DNA from: UBA4582 sp047629195
GTDB taxonomy: Bacteria; Pseudomonadota; Gammaproteobacteria; Pseudomonadales; Azotimanducaceae
Reading direction: 5' to 3'
Assembly (NCBI GenBank): GCA_047629195.1
Contig: JBLHWY010000005.1
Span: 33,064-97,063, forward strand
DNA: 64,000 bases
Shown: one piece after another, positions 35,235-44,267 of the stretch
Numbering within the stretch: the first letter of the stretch is position 1
Layout: the number at the start of each line of letters is the position of its first letter
Notes under the pieces: model-generated
The model's database searches: none
What the model was told of the DNA's origin: nothing
Seen by the model: the letters and a program-made list of their open reading frames with translations, nothing else
Made by a program: the position numbers and the translations under genes

Positions 35235-36749
35235 TTATTGTTCAGGGAAGCCCTCTTTAAAGCTATTGGAATTAATGTTGTCGAGAGGATAGATAGGTCG
35301 CCTGACATTCTTGAAAGTTAACTGGTTATAGTCAGAGGTGCAGACTCCGATACCTGCACATTCGATAATTTTTTTTGCGATAGGCATGAATGTCGCGCGG
35401 TAGTGGATTCGGCTTTTTAGCATCAGATATTTCTTTGCTAATGGGTCGATCCCTAGACTTGAAAAGCAGCCGAGGTCATAGGGTTCAATATGGCGTGATA
35501 TCACAGCGATGAGCACGTTACCAGTATCTAGCAACACGGTATGTCCCATATTCATCTTGGAACCCGTTCCCATAGGACCCGTGACGGTATAGCGTCCATC
35601 GGAGATGATTTTTACTTTTCCAGTGACTGTCAATGGTTTGCTTTGTTGCTCGAGTGCATCGAGATGCATTTTACCGCCAAGAGACACTGTCACTTCATTG
35701 CCAATGCCTGCATCTATCATCTGTTGCACAGCCTCAGGATCATAGATGCCATAGGCCGCGACATCTTCAAGTCCCTGTGTGAGTATTTCTCTTAGCACCT
35801 CGGTGGTATCCATGGTGCCGCCAGAGGCTGTATTGTCGTAGTGGTCTAGCAGAATGATAGGGCCTTCGCCAGGTTGTTCAGCAGCATCAAAAGCACTACC
35901 AACAGATTCTGCAAGTGGTGTTATCTGGTAAACAAATTTTTCGCGCTCTTGCCAGGCCAGTTCAAGCAACTCGTCTCGAATTCGGTTTGCTTCGGTTGGG
36001 TCATTGTCTGTGGTAACCACCACACTTAAGCCGGCATTCAGGATGTCAGCATGGGGAAAGCCTGTAAATAGGGCAACACAAAGCGCGCCATTCTGCTCGT
36101 ACTCGGCAACCTTTTCTTGCAACATCTTGTTTGGTTGATCGTCAGTACCCTGACGCATAATATGAGGTAGCATTGGGCAGTTTCCCCAAGCCATAGTAGG
36201 CTTTACCTTGTCGTTCATTGCGTCTATCAGCACTCGGCCGGCCCTGACGCCGGTCTCATACATGTCGATATGTGGGTAGGTGCGGAATCCAGCGATCACC
36301 GTTGAGTTTGCGACTATGTCAGGGTAGAGATTTGCGTGCATATCAAGACCCACAGCAATGGGTATACCTGGGTTCTCTTCTCTTAAGCGTTTTAGCAGGG
36401 TGCCTTCACCGTCTTCCCTGGTTTCGGTTACCATCGCGCCATGTAGTTCCAACATAATGCCATCACAATCTTTCACTGCTTCGCAGATACAGTTGCTGAT
36501 GTAGTCGTAGGCTTCATCGGAAACCGGACCAGAAGGCGGGGCGCCTGCTGCGATTGGCGTGACAATCTCTACATCATTTTCCTCAGCAACACTTATCATG
36601 CCTGCCATTGTGAGGCCAAGACCTTTAATTGCACTATAGGCGTCGTCTCCTTCCGGGGGATTCGAGCCGCTACCAAAGCGTTCAAGCAGCGTTGGTACTG
36701 GCGAGAAGGTGTTTGTCTCATGACTCATCATTGCGATTAGTAGTTTCAA
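35235..36749 (-). CDS. M81 family metallopeptidase (MlrC-like)
   Basis: A 504-aa zinc peptidase related to MlrC, the last enzyme of microcystin degradation; most members act on unknown small peptides or peptide-like compounds. TTG 36749, with AGGAG seven bases upstream, gives the canonical start MKLLIAMMSHETNTFSPV; a longer frame to 36791 has no ribosome site. Family blocks: GIMLELHGAMVTE, AVGLDMHANL, GFRTYPHIDMYETG, ILLDHYDNTASGGTMDTTEV and the C-terminal DUF1485 region with TGPMGTGSKMNMG. The metal-binding His and Asp positions are kept. Nothing nearby indicates the substrate. Confidence 0.9.
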   Translation of the reverse strand: MKLLIAMMSHETNTFSPVPTLLERFGSGSNPPEGDDAYSAIKGLGLTMAGMISVAEENDVEIVTPIAAGAPPSGPVSDEAYDYISNCICEAVKDCDGIMLELHGAMVTETREDGEGTLLKRLREENPGIPIAVGLDMHANLYPDIVANSTVIAGFRTYPHIDMYETGVRAGRVLIDAMNDKVKPTMAWGNCPMLPHIMRQGTDDQPNKMLQEKVAEYEQNGALCVALFTGFPHADILNAGLSVVVTTDNDPTEANRIRDELLELAWQEREKFVYQITPLAESVGSAFDAAEQPGEGPIILLDHYDNTASGGTMDTTEVLREILTQGLEDVAAYGIYDPEAVQQMIDAGIGNEVTVSLGGKMHLDALEQQSKPLTVTGKVKIISDGRYTVTGPMGTGSKMNMGHTVLLDTGNVLIAVISRHIEPYDLGCFSSLGIDPLAKKYLMLKSRIHYRATFMPIAKKIIECAGIGVCTSDYNQLTFKNVRRPIYPLDNINSNSFKEGFPEQ

Positions 36750-36892
36750 TTTTTTGCTCCTGCTAGCTAGTTCGCGTCCGATAATACCCATTTTAGGCTA
36801 AATCATCGAGACGTTTCAGGTCTGTTGGTTTGAAAATGAACAGGTTGTCGGTAAGTCGTCATGAAAATTTTCAGGTCTTGTACAAGTACTGT

Positions 36893-38290
36893 TTAAAAAT
36901 GTGCACTGCCGGGTGATCTTGGGAATGGAATAACATCTCGAATGTTTTCCATTCCTGTGGCGTAATTCAATATTCTTTCAAAACCCATACCAAATCCTGC
37001 GTGGGGTACCGTGCCATATTTTCTTAGATCACGATACCACCATAACTCTTCGCCGATGTCTTGGGGTGCCATTCTCGCATCTAACACATCGAGTCTTTCT
37101 TCTCGTTGGCTGCCGCCGATGATTTCTCCGATGCCTGGCGCTAACACATCCATTGCAGCGACAGTTTTATCATCGTCGTTCACGCGCATGTAAAAGGCTT
37201 TAATATCCTTTGGGTAGTTCATGAGGATAACAGGACGGCCTACATGCTCTTCAGTGAGAAAACGTTCGTGTTCGGATTTTAAATCAAGTCCCCATTCAAC
37301 CGGGAATTCGAATTTTTTACCGCTATTCTGTAGTATCTTTATGGCTTCGGTGTAATCCATACGTTCAAATTCAGATTCAACAACAGTGGTCAGTCTATCG
37401 ATCACGGTTTTGTCTATTCGCTGTTGGAAGAAAGCCATGTCATCTTCACGGGTTTCTAGTAGCGCTTTGAATATATGTTTCAGTAGGTCTTCAGCTAAAT
37501 CAGCATTGTCGTTTAAATCGGCAAATGCGATTTCGGGTTCAACCATCCAAAATTCTGCTAAGTGTCGGCTAGTGTGAGAATTTTCTGCACGGAATGTCGG
37601 ACCGAATGTGTAGACCTTGGACATGGCAAGGCAGTAGGACTCAACATTTAGCTGGCCGGAGACAGTGAGGAATGCTTCGCTGCCAAAAAAGTCTTGGCTG
37701 TAGTCAACTGCGTTGTTTTCGGTCAGTGGGAGGTTGGTCATATCGAGTGTGCTAACGCGAAACAATTCACCAGCTCCTTCACAATCACTGGCAGTGATGA
37801 GGGGCGTGTTAATCCAGTGGAAGTCACGTTGAAAAAAGTAATTGTGGATGGCATTAGCGAGTGTTGTTCTGACGCGGGTGATTGCGCCGAAGGTGTTAGT
37901 GCGCGGGCGTAGATGAGCGACTGTGCGCAGGTATTCGAACGTGTGTCGTTTCTTTGCTATTGGGTAGGACTCGGGGTCATCTACCCAACCAAGTACTTCG
38001 ATTTCGGTAGCTTGTATTTCGACGGTCTGTCCTTTGCCTTGTGATTCTACCAGGGTACCTGTGATGACGACGCCACAGCCTGTGGATATAGGGAGTACGG
38101 TTGATTCGTAGTTGGACAAATCATTAGGTACGACCGCTTGGATGGTGTCGAAGCAGGTGCCGTCGTGCATTGCGATGAATGATATTCCGGCTTTAGAATC
38201 ACGTTTGGAGCGAACCCAGCCTTTTACGGTGACGGTTTTGCCGGTTGATATTTTTCCGGCTAGTAGTGATGTGATAGTGTCGTGGCTCAT
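36893..38290 (-). CDS. asnS: Asparaginyl-tRNA synthetase
   Basis: A 465-aa class IIb aminoacyl-tRNA synthetase charging tRNA-Asn. It has an N-terminal OB-fold anticodon-binding domain (GKTVTVKGWVRSKRDSKAG) followed by the catalytic core: motif 2 TFRAENSHTSRHLAEFWMVE and motif 3 GFGMGFERILNYATG. The length matches the bacterial enzyme. It is monocistronic here. Confidence 0.97.
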   Translation of the reverse strand: MSHDTITSLLAGKISTGKTVTVKGWVRSKRDSKAGISFIAMHDGTCFDTIQAVVPNDLSNYESTVLPISTGCGVVITGTLVESQGKGQTVEIQATEIEVLGWVDDPESYPIAKKRHTFEYLRTVAHLRPRTNTFGAITRVRTTLANAIHNYFFQRDFHWINTPLITASDCEGAGELFRVSTLDMTNLPLTENNAVDYSQDFFGSEAFLTVSGQLNVESYCLAMSKVYTFGPTFRAENSHTSRHLAEFWMVEPEIAFADLNDNADLAEDLLKHIFKALLETREDDMAFFQQRIDKTVIDRLTTVVESEFERMDYTEAIKILQNSGKKFEFPVEWGLDLKSEHERFLTEEHVGRPVILMNYPKDIKAFYMRVNDDDKTVAAMDVLAPGIGEIIGGSQREERLDVLDARMAPQDIGEELWWYRDLRKYGTVPHAGFGMGFERILNYATGMENIRDVIPFPRSPGSAHF

Positions 38291-38426
38291 GGATTATTCT
38301 CTGGTAAATCGGTGTGTTTGTATGCCTCACATCATAGCAAATATCCTTATTGGAAGTCCTCGTTAAGCGTATTTGCGCTACTGAAAAAGCGTGGTGTTTT
38401 TCTTGGTCTGTGTCGCAGTAGTAAAT

Positions 38427-38560
38427 GGGGGCTTCCTTTCCACCCGCTAGCTGCACGGTCCTCCGGACCCAGCCTCATCTAGTCGGAAGCCCCCGCGGGG
38501 CATCCTCTTGGCGCTCGACGCTTCGCTGATACGTTCCTTGAGAACGGGCCGCGTTCGGGT
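38427..38560. repeat. Intergenic repeat element, copy 1
   Basis: This segment downstream of the divergent asnS promoter contains a perfect 10-bp inverted repeat, GGGGGCTTCC (38427-38436) with GGAAGCCCCC (38485-38494). It is followed by a 34-bp block at 38511-38544 that matches 31 of 34 bases with 48246-48279. The shared left end reads CTTTCC-x-x-CCGCTA-x-C in both places. This looks like a dispersed palindromic intergenic repeat. No ORF is present. Confidence 0.6.
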
Positions 38561-38678
38561 GAATCACTTGTTTCCTGTCGTTAGCAGCTAAAGTTCGTGT
38601 TCTGCGTGCCCTAATAGTTGAAAAAAAATCCCATAGGTATATGATGCCCAGCAATAAGCAAATAGAGAATCAACTTTA

Positions 38679-38795
38679 ATGCGCTACCTTTTACCGACAG
38701 TCATCACATTTACTTCTGCATATGCAGGAGACGTACGCCTGTCGTTTGCGCATCAAATGAATGCAAAATCACAGGACACTCGCTCCATAACCTGA
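38679..38795 (+). CDS. Possible 38-aa exported peptide or truncated gene
   Basis: ATG 38679 to TGA 38793-38795. The product starts with a short signal-like segment (MRYLLPTVITFTSAYAG) and ends after DVRLSFAHQMNAKSQ and a few residues. There is no ribosome-binding site, so it may be the start of a lost exported-protein gene or a chance frame. Two hairpins follow it directly. Confidence 0.25.
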   Translation: MRYLLPTVITFTSAYAGDVRLSFAHQMNAKSQDTRSIT

Positions 38796-38814
38796 CGAAC
38801 AACACATATTCGGA

Positions 38815-38881
38815 AGGTTTTTAAAAAGCCTTCCGGACACATCTAAAACCCCGGTTGGCACACGTCAATTGGGGTTTTTTT
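38815..38881 (+). terminator. Tandem hairpins with Rho-independent terminator
   Basis: GGAAGG (38815-38820) and CCTTCC enclose a TTTTTAAAAAG loop. Next, AACCCC pairs with GGGGTT around 38848-38874 and is followed by TTTTTTT. The second is a convincing terminator on the plus strand. It ends a transcript that begins upstream, possibly a small RNA or the 38-codon frame, and insulates the ABC transporter genes. Confidence 0.75.
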
Positions 38882-38927
38882 ATGCCCCGTGACAAATCAA
38901 AAAACGGTTTGTCGAGAGGGTACAGAG

Positions 38928-40880
38928 ATGTTTGATCTAGCTTTTTTTGCCAACCCCGCGCGCCTCAAGCGGGAATTTCTGGCTTTGGACAACGTTGCAC
39001 CGGAAAAAAAGAATCCGGAACTAGCAGCTGAATTTGCCAAGCTCAGGGAACAATCCCCTGACCTCCTTATGGGGGGGAACTTCTGGTGGGATTTTGTTCG
39101 CACATTCAAAAATCACCTGAGTCGACTTGTGATTGGTCGTATCGCAATGGTCCTGTTAGTACTAGTTTCAGTCCTTGCCAGCCAAAGAATTCTTGATGAC
39201 GGGAACACCATGACGGCTGCGATTTGGTTACTGGTATTTTATACGGTAGTTCAGGTGGTGCTGAAAATTGTTAATGCTTTTACAGCGATCTTGCAAAGTC
39301 AGCTTTATGTTTCGAGCCGGACTTTTGTCACGCTAAGGCTTAACGTTAAATTGTTGCGCATGGGCGAGCTCTCCTCTGACGAGTTTTCTACCGGGAACCT
39401 TAAAACCCTGCTGTCCTCTGATGTTTACCGTATAGGTGATTTCCTGCATGGGGTATCCAGAAATGGCTTGCCCTGCATTCTCTCATTGCTACTGCTTGGT
39501 CCCGTGATTGTTTACTACATGGGCTGGCCAGGTGTCATTGCGATGGTAGTAGGTTTTGGCTCTATGCCTCTTGCGTTCTATCTCGGCGGCTACGTGCATC
39601 GCAAAGAAAAATTGATCAAGCAGCAGGAAGATAAATTATCGACGATCGTCGGTGAGTGGGTGATCAATGTGAGGTTATTGCGGTTCCTTGGTTGGGAGCG
39701 GCTAATGCAAGCCAAGGTTGCAGGTCACGTGAGGAGGCTCGTTATCGAGTCGACGCGCCAACATGCTGCAAATTTGGTGAACTTCGGTGTCAGTGTCACA
39801 TGGTGGCTTATGCCTATCATAGCGCTGATCGGCAGCAATGAGGTGTTAGGAGGTGAGCAGGATGTGGTGACCCTTTTCGCTAGCATCTGGATGCTAAACC
39901 ACATCACATTGTACATTAGATGGTTGCCAGGCATTTTTATCGATTATGCATCAGCGGCAGCTTCTGTAGACCGTCTTAATAAGTTATTCCTTCACAAGGA
40001 TATCTTTGATGACCTAATGCCAGATTATTATCAATCTGTTCAAGCAGCTGAGCCAACTAGAGTTCATTTGTCGAATGTGAGCTTCAGCTATAAAATAGTC
40101 GTTGGTGAAGTTGATGCTAATGCAATAACAGATCTGTTTTTAACCCTTGACCTTGATAAGCATACGAGTCTGATCGGCAAAGTAGGAGCGGGTAAGTCAA
40201 CCTTGCTAAAATTGATTTGTGGTGAGTTGAAGCCAACTGCTGGAACCGTGCAGGTTGAGTTCGACAACGGTGCTGTGGCAGATCTCTGGCATAACAACAT
40301 TTATCACAAATATCGGGAACATATCGGCTATATGCCACAGGAGGCATATCTCTCAAACACAACTCTTGCTGTCAATATATCGTTGGATGATCAGTATGAT
40401 GATGAAGACGTGATGCGAGCAGTGCAAATGGCAGAGCTTGTCGCGGATATAGACCACTGGCAATCTGGCTTAGGGGAAGAGGTTGGTGAAACGGGCGTGA
40501 ATTTGTCTGGTGGTCAGCGGCAGCGCGTGAACCTTGCAAGAGCGCTTTATTCTCAGCGCCCTTATCTTGTGCTCGATGACCCTTTAAGTGCGGTTGATGC
40601 GAATACCGAAGAGCGCTTGATGGCTAATATTATGTCCGGACCGCGTGGGTTCTTGCTGTGTAGTCATCGATTGCAGGAGTTGAAACAAACGGATCGGCTT
40701 TTGGTTTTGGATGACGGTGAAATTATCGAAGACGGACCACCATTGGCGCTGATGAATAACCCTAATTCAGAATTTAGTCAGCATCTGCTTGCCGGTCAGC
40801 TTAACAGCGACAGCGCTGCAACAAGTGCCGAGAGTAAAGCCGGCGAACAAGCTGTTGTAGAGGAGAAAGGTAATGTCTGA
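38928..40880 (+). CDS. ABCC-like ABC exporter half-transporter, degenerate NBD
   Basis: A 650-aa inner-membrane half-transporter from ATG 38928 (AGAGGG seven bases before). Residues about 60-345 form the membrane domain and about 380-610 the ATPase. Walker A is GKVGAGKSTLLKL and the signature is intact, NLSGGQRQRVNLARALYSQR. Walker B ends LVLDDPLSAVD, with Asp in place of the catalytic Glu, exactly as in NBD1 of MRP/CFTR (ABCC) proteins. It overlaps the next gene by eight bases; the two probably form a heterodimer with one degenerate ATP site. The exported substrate is unknown. Confidence 0.88.
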   Translation: MFDLAFFANPARLKREFLALDNVAPEKKNPELAAEFAKLREQSPDLLMGGNFWWDFVRTFKNHLSRLVIGRIAMVLLVLVSVLASQRILDDGNTMTAAIWLLVFYTVVQVVLKIVNAFTAILQSQLYVSSRTFVTLRLNVKLLRMGELSSDEFSTGNLKTLLSSDVYRIGDFLHGVSRNGLPCILSLLLLGPVIVYYMGWPGVIAMVVGFGSMPLAFYLGGYVHRKEKLIKQQEDKLSTIVGEWVINVRLLRFLGWERLMQAKVAGHVRRLVIESTRQHAANLVNFGVSVTWWLMPIIALIGSNEVLGGEQDVVTLFASIWMLNHITLYIRWLPGIFIDYASAAASVDRLNKLFLHKDIFDDLMPDYYQSVQAAEPTRVHLSNVSFSYKIVVGEVDANAITDLFLTLDLDKHTSLIGKVGAGKSTLLKLICGELKPTAGTVQVEFDNGAVADLWHNNIYHKYREHIGYMPQEAYLSNTTLAVNISLDDQYDDEDVMRAVQMAELVADIDHWQSGLGEEVGETGVNLSGGQRQRVNLARALYSQRPYLVLDDPLSAVDANTEERLMANIMSGPRGFLLCSHRLQELKQTDRLLVLDDGEIIEDGPPLALMNNPNSEFSQHLLAGQLNSDSAATSAESKAGEQAVVEEKGNV

Positions 40881-42672
40881 ACAAGTAGCGTTTGTCAGTG
40901 AAGAAGAGCTGAGCGCAGAACAGAATAATATTAAAACACTTGCAAGATTTGTAAGTTCTTTAGGGCTGCTTAGAAAAGTATTCTTTCCTACTCTTGTGAT
41001 AATTCTGTTCGCAGCTGCGTCGCCGCCCTATTTTTTGTGGTTCGTGGGTGAAATATTATCCTGCGCTGGGTCAGAGGTATGCGTAATTTCCCATGAACTA
41101 TTTGGTTGGGAAGTTTTATTGCCGGGCACGCTCTGGACGTTGGTGCAGATCGTGTTATTTGCGATGTTCTGCCGAGTATCTGCCTGGATGATGTTTGAAT
41201 TATCCGGTCAGTGGTCAACTCAGCAAATACAGGCGGATATGATGAAGTCTATTTCTGGTGTACGTACAACCTTCTTTGATGAAAATCCATCAGGCAGGCT
41301 GCTAAACCGATTGATTGGCGATTACAACGTGCTCCGACTTGACGGCGTGATGTCAGTTGGCGATACGGTCAACGGACTTGCAGAGGTGCTTTGTGTTGGT
41401 TTGCTGATAATGGTTGCGCATCCGGTTGCCGGTATGCTGATTATACCTGTTGTATTGATGTATGTTGTATTGCAAATGCAGCTTGCACCGATGATGAGTC
41501 ATGCCAGAGAAATTCGTGCAGTTAAAATTGGCGAGGCACTGCATCGAGAGACAGACCTGATTGAGGGGCGAACCATTTTTACGTTGTATGGAAAGCAGGA
41601 CAACCTGTTGAAAAGAATTCAAACAGCTGTCGGCGGTTCGATGGACATTCAATTATTCTATTGCAGGCTGCTGGGCTGGGGCATGCTTTGGATGGGACTG
41701 ATATCAGCTCTTTATGCCTCCGTTGTCTATGGTTTTTTAGTCTACGGTATGCAGGCGGGCTTAATTACAACGACACTGGCAGCGGTGGTGATTACTGCGG
41801 TGTTTAACTTGAACAACGTCTTCTTTGGTCTTGCCTGGGATATGTCTTTTTTAGGTGAAACTGCGTCACACGCGCGCCGCGCATTTTTCATGATTGATCT
41901 GCCGAATCAAACGAAGGAGGAGTCAGCGCAGTCTGGGTTTGTCCGTGAAGAAGAGACGGAAAGAGCAGGCTCACTGGAAATAGATAAAAGGGATATCGTA
42001 CTTCGTGGTGACATCTGTTTTGAGGAATATGCTATGTCTTATCGGAAAGGTTTGCCTCGTATTCTTGACGGCTTATCACTTACGATTCCGGAAGGAATGA
42101 AGGTTGGCATCATTGGTCGTACAGGGGCAGGTAAGTCCAGTCTGATGCAGTCGCTATTTCGAATGGTTTATCACGAGGCTGGTGATATAAAAATAGGCGG
42201 TCAGTCAATCTATGGTGTCAATGTGAATACTGTGAGACGGCAATTTGGCGTCGTGCCGCAGGATCCTTATCTGTTTGCAGGCACTATTCGGTTTAATTTA
42301 GTGGGAGAGTTAGGCGGTATAAGTGATATTGCATGCGATAAAGTGCTGAATACTGTTGGCTTACTTGTGGATCTTGATGCAACGGTACTTGAAGGTGGTA
42401 AAGATTACAGTGTTGGAGAGCGGCAATTACTGTGTCTTGCCCGACTGATTTTATTGGATAAGCAATATATCTTGATGGATGAGCCTACCAGCTCCCTTGA
42501 TAGGAAGACCGACGAGAAAATTCAGCGATTGCTCGAAACAGAGCTAAGCGACAAAACAGTGATTACCATTGCGCATCGATTAGAGAGCCTGGAACACTAT
42601 GACATCATTCTAGAAATGGCAGATGGAAAGCTGGCAGGTGAAGATCGGAAAGCTATGCAGAAAACTGGGTAA
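40873..42672 (+). CDS. ABCC-like ABC exporter half-transporter, catalytic NBD
   Basis: A 599-aa partner of the preceding gene. Membrane domain residues about 30-330; ATPase about 370-590 with Walker A GRTGAGKSSLMQSLFR, Q-loop VVPQDPYLFAGTIRFN and canonical Walker B LMDEPTSSLD with catalytic Glu. Its signature is altered to YSVGERQLLCLARL (VGERQ instead of SGGQ), the standard form in NBD2 of ABCC proteins. The complementary defects of the two genes mean one complete and one degenerate ATP site per heterodimer. ATG 40873 lies inside the end of the first gene. Confidence 0.88.
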   Translation: MSEQVAFVSEEELSAEQNNIKTLARFVSSLGLLRKVFFPTLVIILFAAASPPYFLWFVGEILSCAGSEVCVISHELFGWEVLLPGTLWTLVQIVLFAMFCRVSAWMMFELSGQWSTQQIQADMMKSISGVRTTFFDENPSGRLLNRLIGDYNVLRLDGVMSVGDTVNGLAEVLCVGLLIMVAHPVAGMLIIPVVLMYVVLQMQLAPMMSHAREIRAVKIGEALHRETDLIEGRTIFTLYGKQDNLLKRIQTAVGGSMDIQLFYCRLLGWGMLWMGLISALYASVVYGFLVYGMQAGLITTTLAAVVITAVFNLNNVFFGLAWDMSFLGETASHARRAFFMIDLPNQTKEESAQSGFVREEETERAGSLEIDKRDIVLRGDICFEEYAMSYRKGLPRILDGLSLTIPEGMKVGIIGRTGAGKSSLMQSLFRMVYHEAGDIKIGGQSIYGVNVNTVRRQFGVVPQDPYLFAGTIRFNLVGELGGISDIACDKVLNTVGLLVDLDATVLEGGKDYSVGERQLLCLARLILLDKQYILMDEPTSSLDRKTDEKIQRLLETELSDKTVITIAHRLESLEHYDIILEMADGKLAGEDRKAMQKTG

Positions 42673-42741
42673 GCGCCAGATAACTATTCTAAAGTCAGTT
42701 ATTCTCAGGCCGCGAGTCTGGGGATAACTCGGTTAATCTTA

Positions 42742-42769
42742 TTGACAATCATTACCATTCGCGTTAATT
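42742..42769 (+). promoter_or_regulatory. Candidate Fur-regulated promoter of bfd
   Basis: TTGACA (42742-42747) and TTAATT (42764-42769) are spaced by 16 nt, 28 bp before the bfd start. Between and overlapping them the reverse strand reads GGTAATGATTGTCAATAAG, which matches 13 of 19 positions of the Fur box consensus. Iron-dependent repression of bfd is standard in gammaproteobacteria, so the site is credible. Confidence 0.55.
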
Positions 42770-42797
42770 TTCAATTACGTTAAATGGGATCGCAAAG

Positions 42798-43001
42798 ATG
42801 ATTGTTTGTATTTGCAATAATATTTCAGCAGCAAGAATTAGGGCTGAAGCTGAGAATGGCTGTTGTTCCTTGGCCGATTTGAAAATTAGCCTCGGTGTTG
42901 CTACAAATTGTGGCACTTGCAGTGAATTTGCCGAGAAAATAATTTTTGAAGCATTGCATGAGCATCAACAAGCACCGATGTATGAAAGGGTCGGTCGCTA
43001 A
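42798..43001 (+). CDS. bfd: Bacterioferritin-associated ferredoxin
   Basis: A 67-aa [2Fe-2S] protein that reduces bacterioferritin to release stored iron. The four cluster cysteines are Cys4, Cys6, Cys38 and Cys41 (CIC ... CGTC), in the BFD-fold spacing. The length equals known Bfd proteins (about 64-73 aa). It lies upstream of bacterioferritin and behind a Fur-like promoter, as expected for iron mobilisation under iron shortage. Confidence 0.93.
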   Translation: MIVCICNNISAARIRAEAENGCCSLADLKISLGVATNCGTCSEFAEKIIFEALHEHQQAPMYERVGR

Positions 43002-43358
43002 ATTCCCTAACGGCGAAAATGCAGCCCCGGAAACACGATGTCTAATTTACAGCACAAATCATTTCGTCGAAATTGACAGCCACAACCGTCTTGTCTTCGC
43101 AACACAATATATTGCTTTAGTAGCACGTAATATTATTTCAATAGCGCAAAATCAATTCGTAACATATTGTCTAGAAAATGCGAGCAAGCGATTTGTTCGA
43201 ATCTTGTTTGCAAGGATGGCTATGCGTGCGTTTTATGGCTTTTTTAATAAGTGATCTCGTTATATTTCTAACATCAAAATTGAGCCAGTGGTAAAGTTCA
43301 CGCTTATTGTATTAGGTGAAAATCTAATCCACCAAACGATCAAATCAGAGGATATAAA
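43002..43358. other. Intergenic region between bfd and bfr
   Basis: About 355 AT-rich bases with no convincing gene; a 102-codon frame starting inside bfd has no motif. The length suggests that bfr has its own promoter, but I cannot define it. Confidence 0.4.
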
Positions 43359-43829
43359 GTGAAAGGTGAAGTGAAAGTTATCGAGTTACTGAACACTGCG
43401 CTTGGAAACGAACTTGTGGCAATCAATCAGTATTTTTTACATTCACGAATGTACAAAGATTGGGGCCTCGAGGTGTTAGCAGACCAAGAATATGAAGAAT
43501 CGATTGATGAAATGAAACATGCGGATGAGCTGATACAACGGATCCTTTTTTTAGAGGGTCTTCCAAACCTCCAGAGTTTGGGCAGATTGAACATTGGCGA
43601 AAACACCAGCGAGATGCTCCAGTCTGACTTAGATCTCGAGTTGGAAGCGATCCCACTCCTCAAGGAAGCAATAAAACATTGTGAATCGGTTAACGACTAC
43701 GTCAGTCGAGACTTGTTTGACCGTATTCTGGGTTCAGAAGAAGAGCACGTCGATTGGCTTGAGACCCAGATAGGTTTGGTCAAGCGAGTTGGCATTCAAA
43801 ACTACGAGCAGAGTATGATCTCGAAATAG
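43359..43829 (+). CDS. bfr: Bacterioferritin
   Basis: A 156-aa subunit of the 24-mer heme-containing iron-storage cage. All di-iron ligands are present at the expected positions: Glu18, Glu51, His54, Glu94, Glu127 and His130. The heme ligand Met52 is also there (DEMKHADEL). The start is GTG 43359, with GAGG seven bases upstream, giving the family-typical MKGEVKVIELLN. Works with Bfd encoded upstream. Confidence 0.96.
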   Translation: MKGEVKVIELLNTALGNELVAINQYFLHSRMYKDWGLEVLADQEYEESIDEMKHADELIQRILFLEGLPNLQSLGRLNIGENTSEMLQSDLDLELEAIPLLKEAIKHCESVNDYVSRDLFDRILGSEEEHVDWLETQIGLVKRVGIQNYEQSMISK

Positions 43830-44267
43830 ACACAGAGAGATTAGAGTGACATTGAAATGACATATCTTTCGACAGCTACTTCAATCGCTTTGGCAGCAAT
43901 GGATACTTCCTCGGCACTGAAGCCTCGGAGAGGTGGTCGGTTTCTGAGTTTAAGGAGTACGAAACCTCATTCCGATGCATAGCTAGGTGATATCGCTTGG
44001 TTTGATGAGCATTTGGATAACGAGAAGTTAGAAAGTATTGCATTACAGTCTCACTCTGCTAACTCCGAATAACATCGGGACAGAAAACGGTCTGCAAGCT
44101 TTTGCTTAAGCATATGCTCCGCTACCTCAGCCCTATTATCGCTAGTAAAGGATCGCTAGTAGATGATCAGCATGGGGAACGCACCTATGCCATTTGATGC
44201 CACTATATTCTGTTTCGTGATTTCTGCTATCCCCGGAGTTGAAGCGGCTAGGGCACATAATTCTGAG
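43830..44267. other. Intergenic stretch, nothing supported
   Basis: About 440 bp between bacterioferritin and the cytochrome c gene (which converges on it). Short frames on both strands are interrupted and carry no recognisable motif. No terminator hairpin stands out. Confidence 0.4.

Noticed and set aside
42946..43254. 102-codon plus-strand frame after bfd
   Set aside because: Begins inside bfd in another frame; composition is unlike a protein and no motif is seen.
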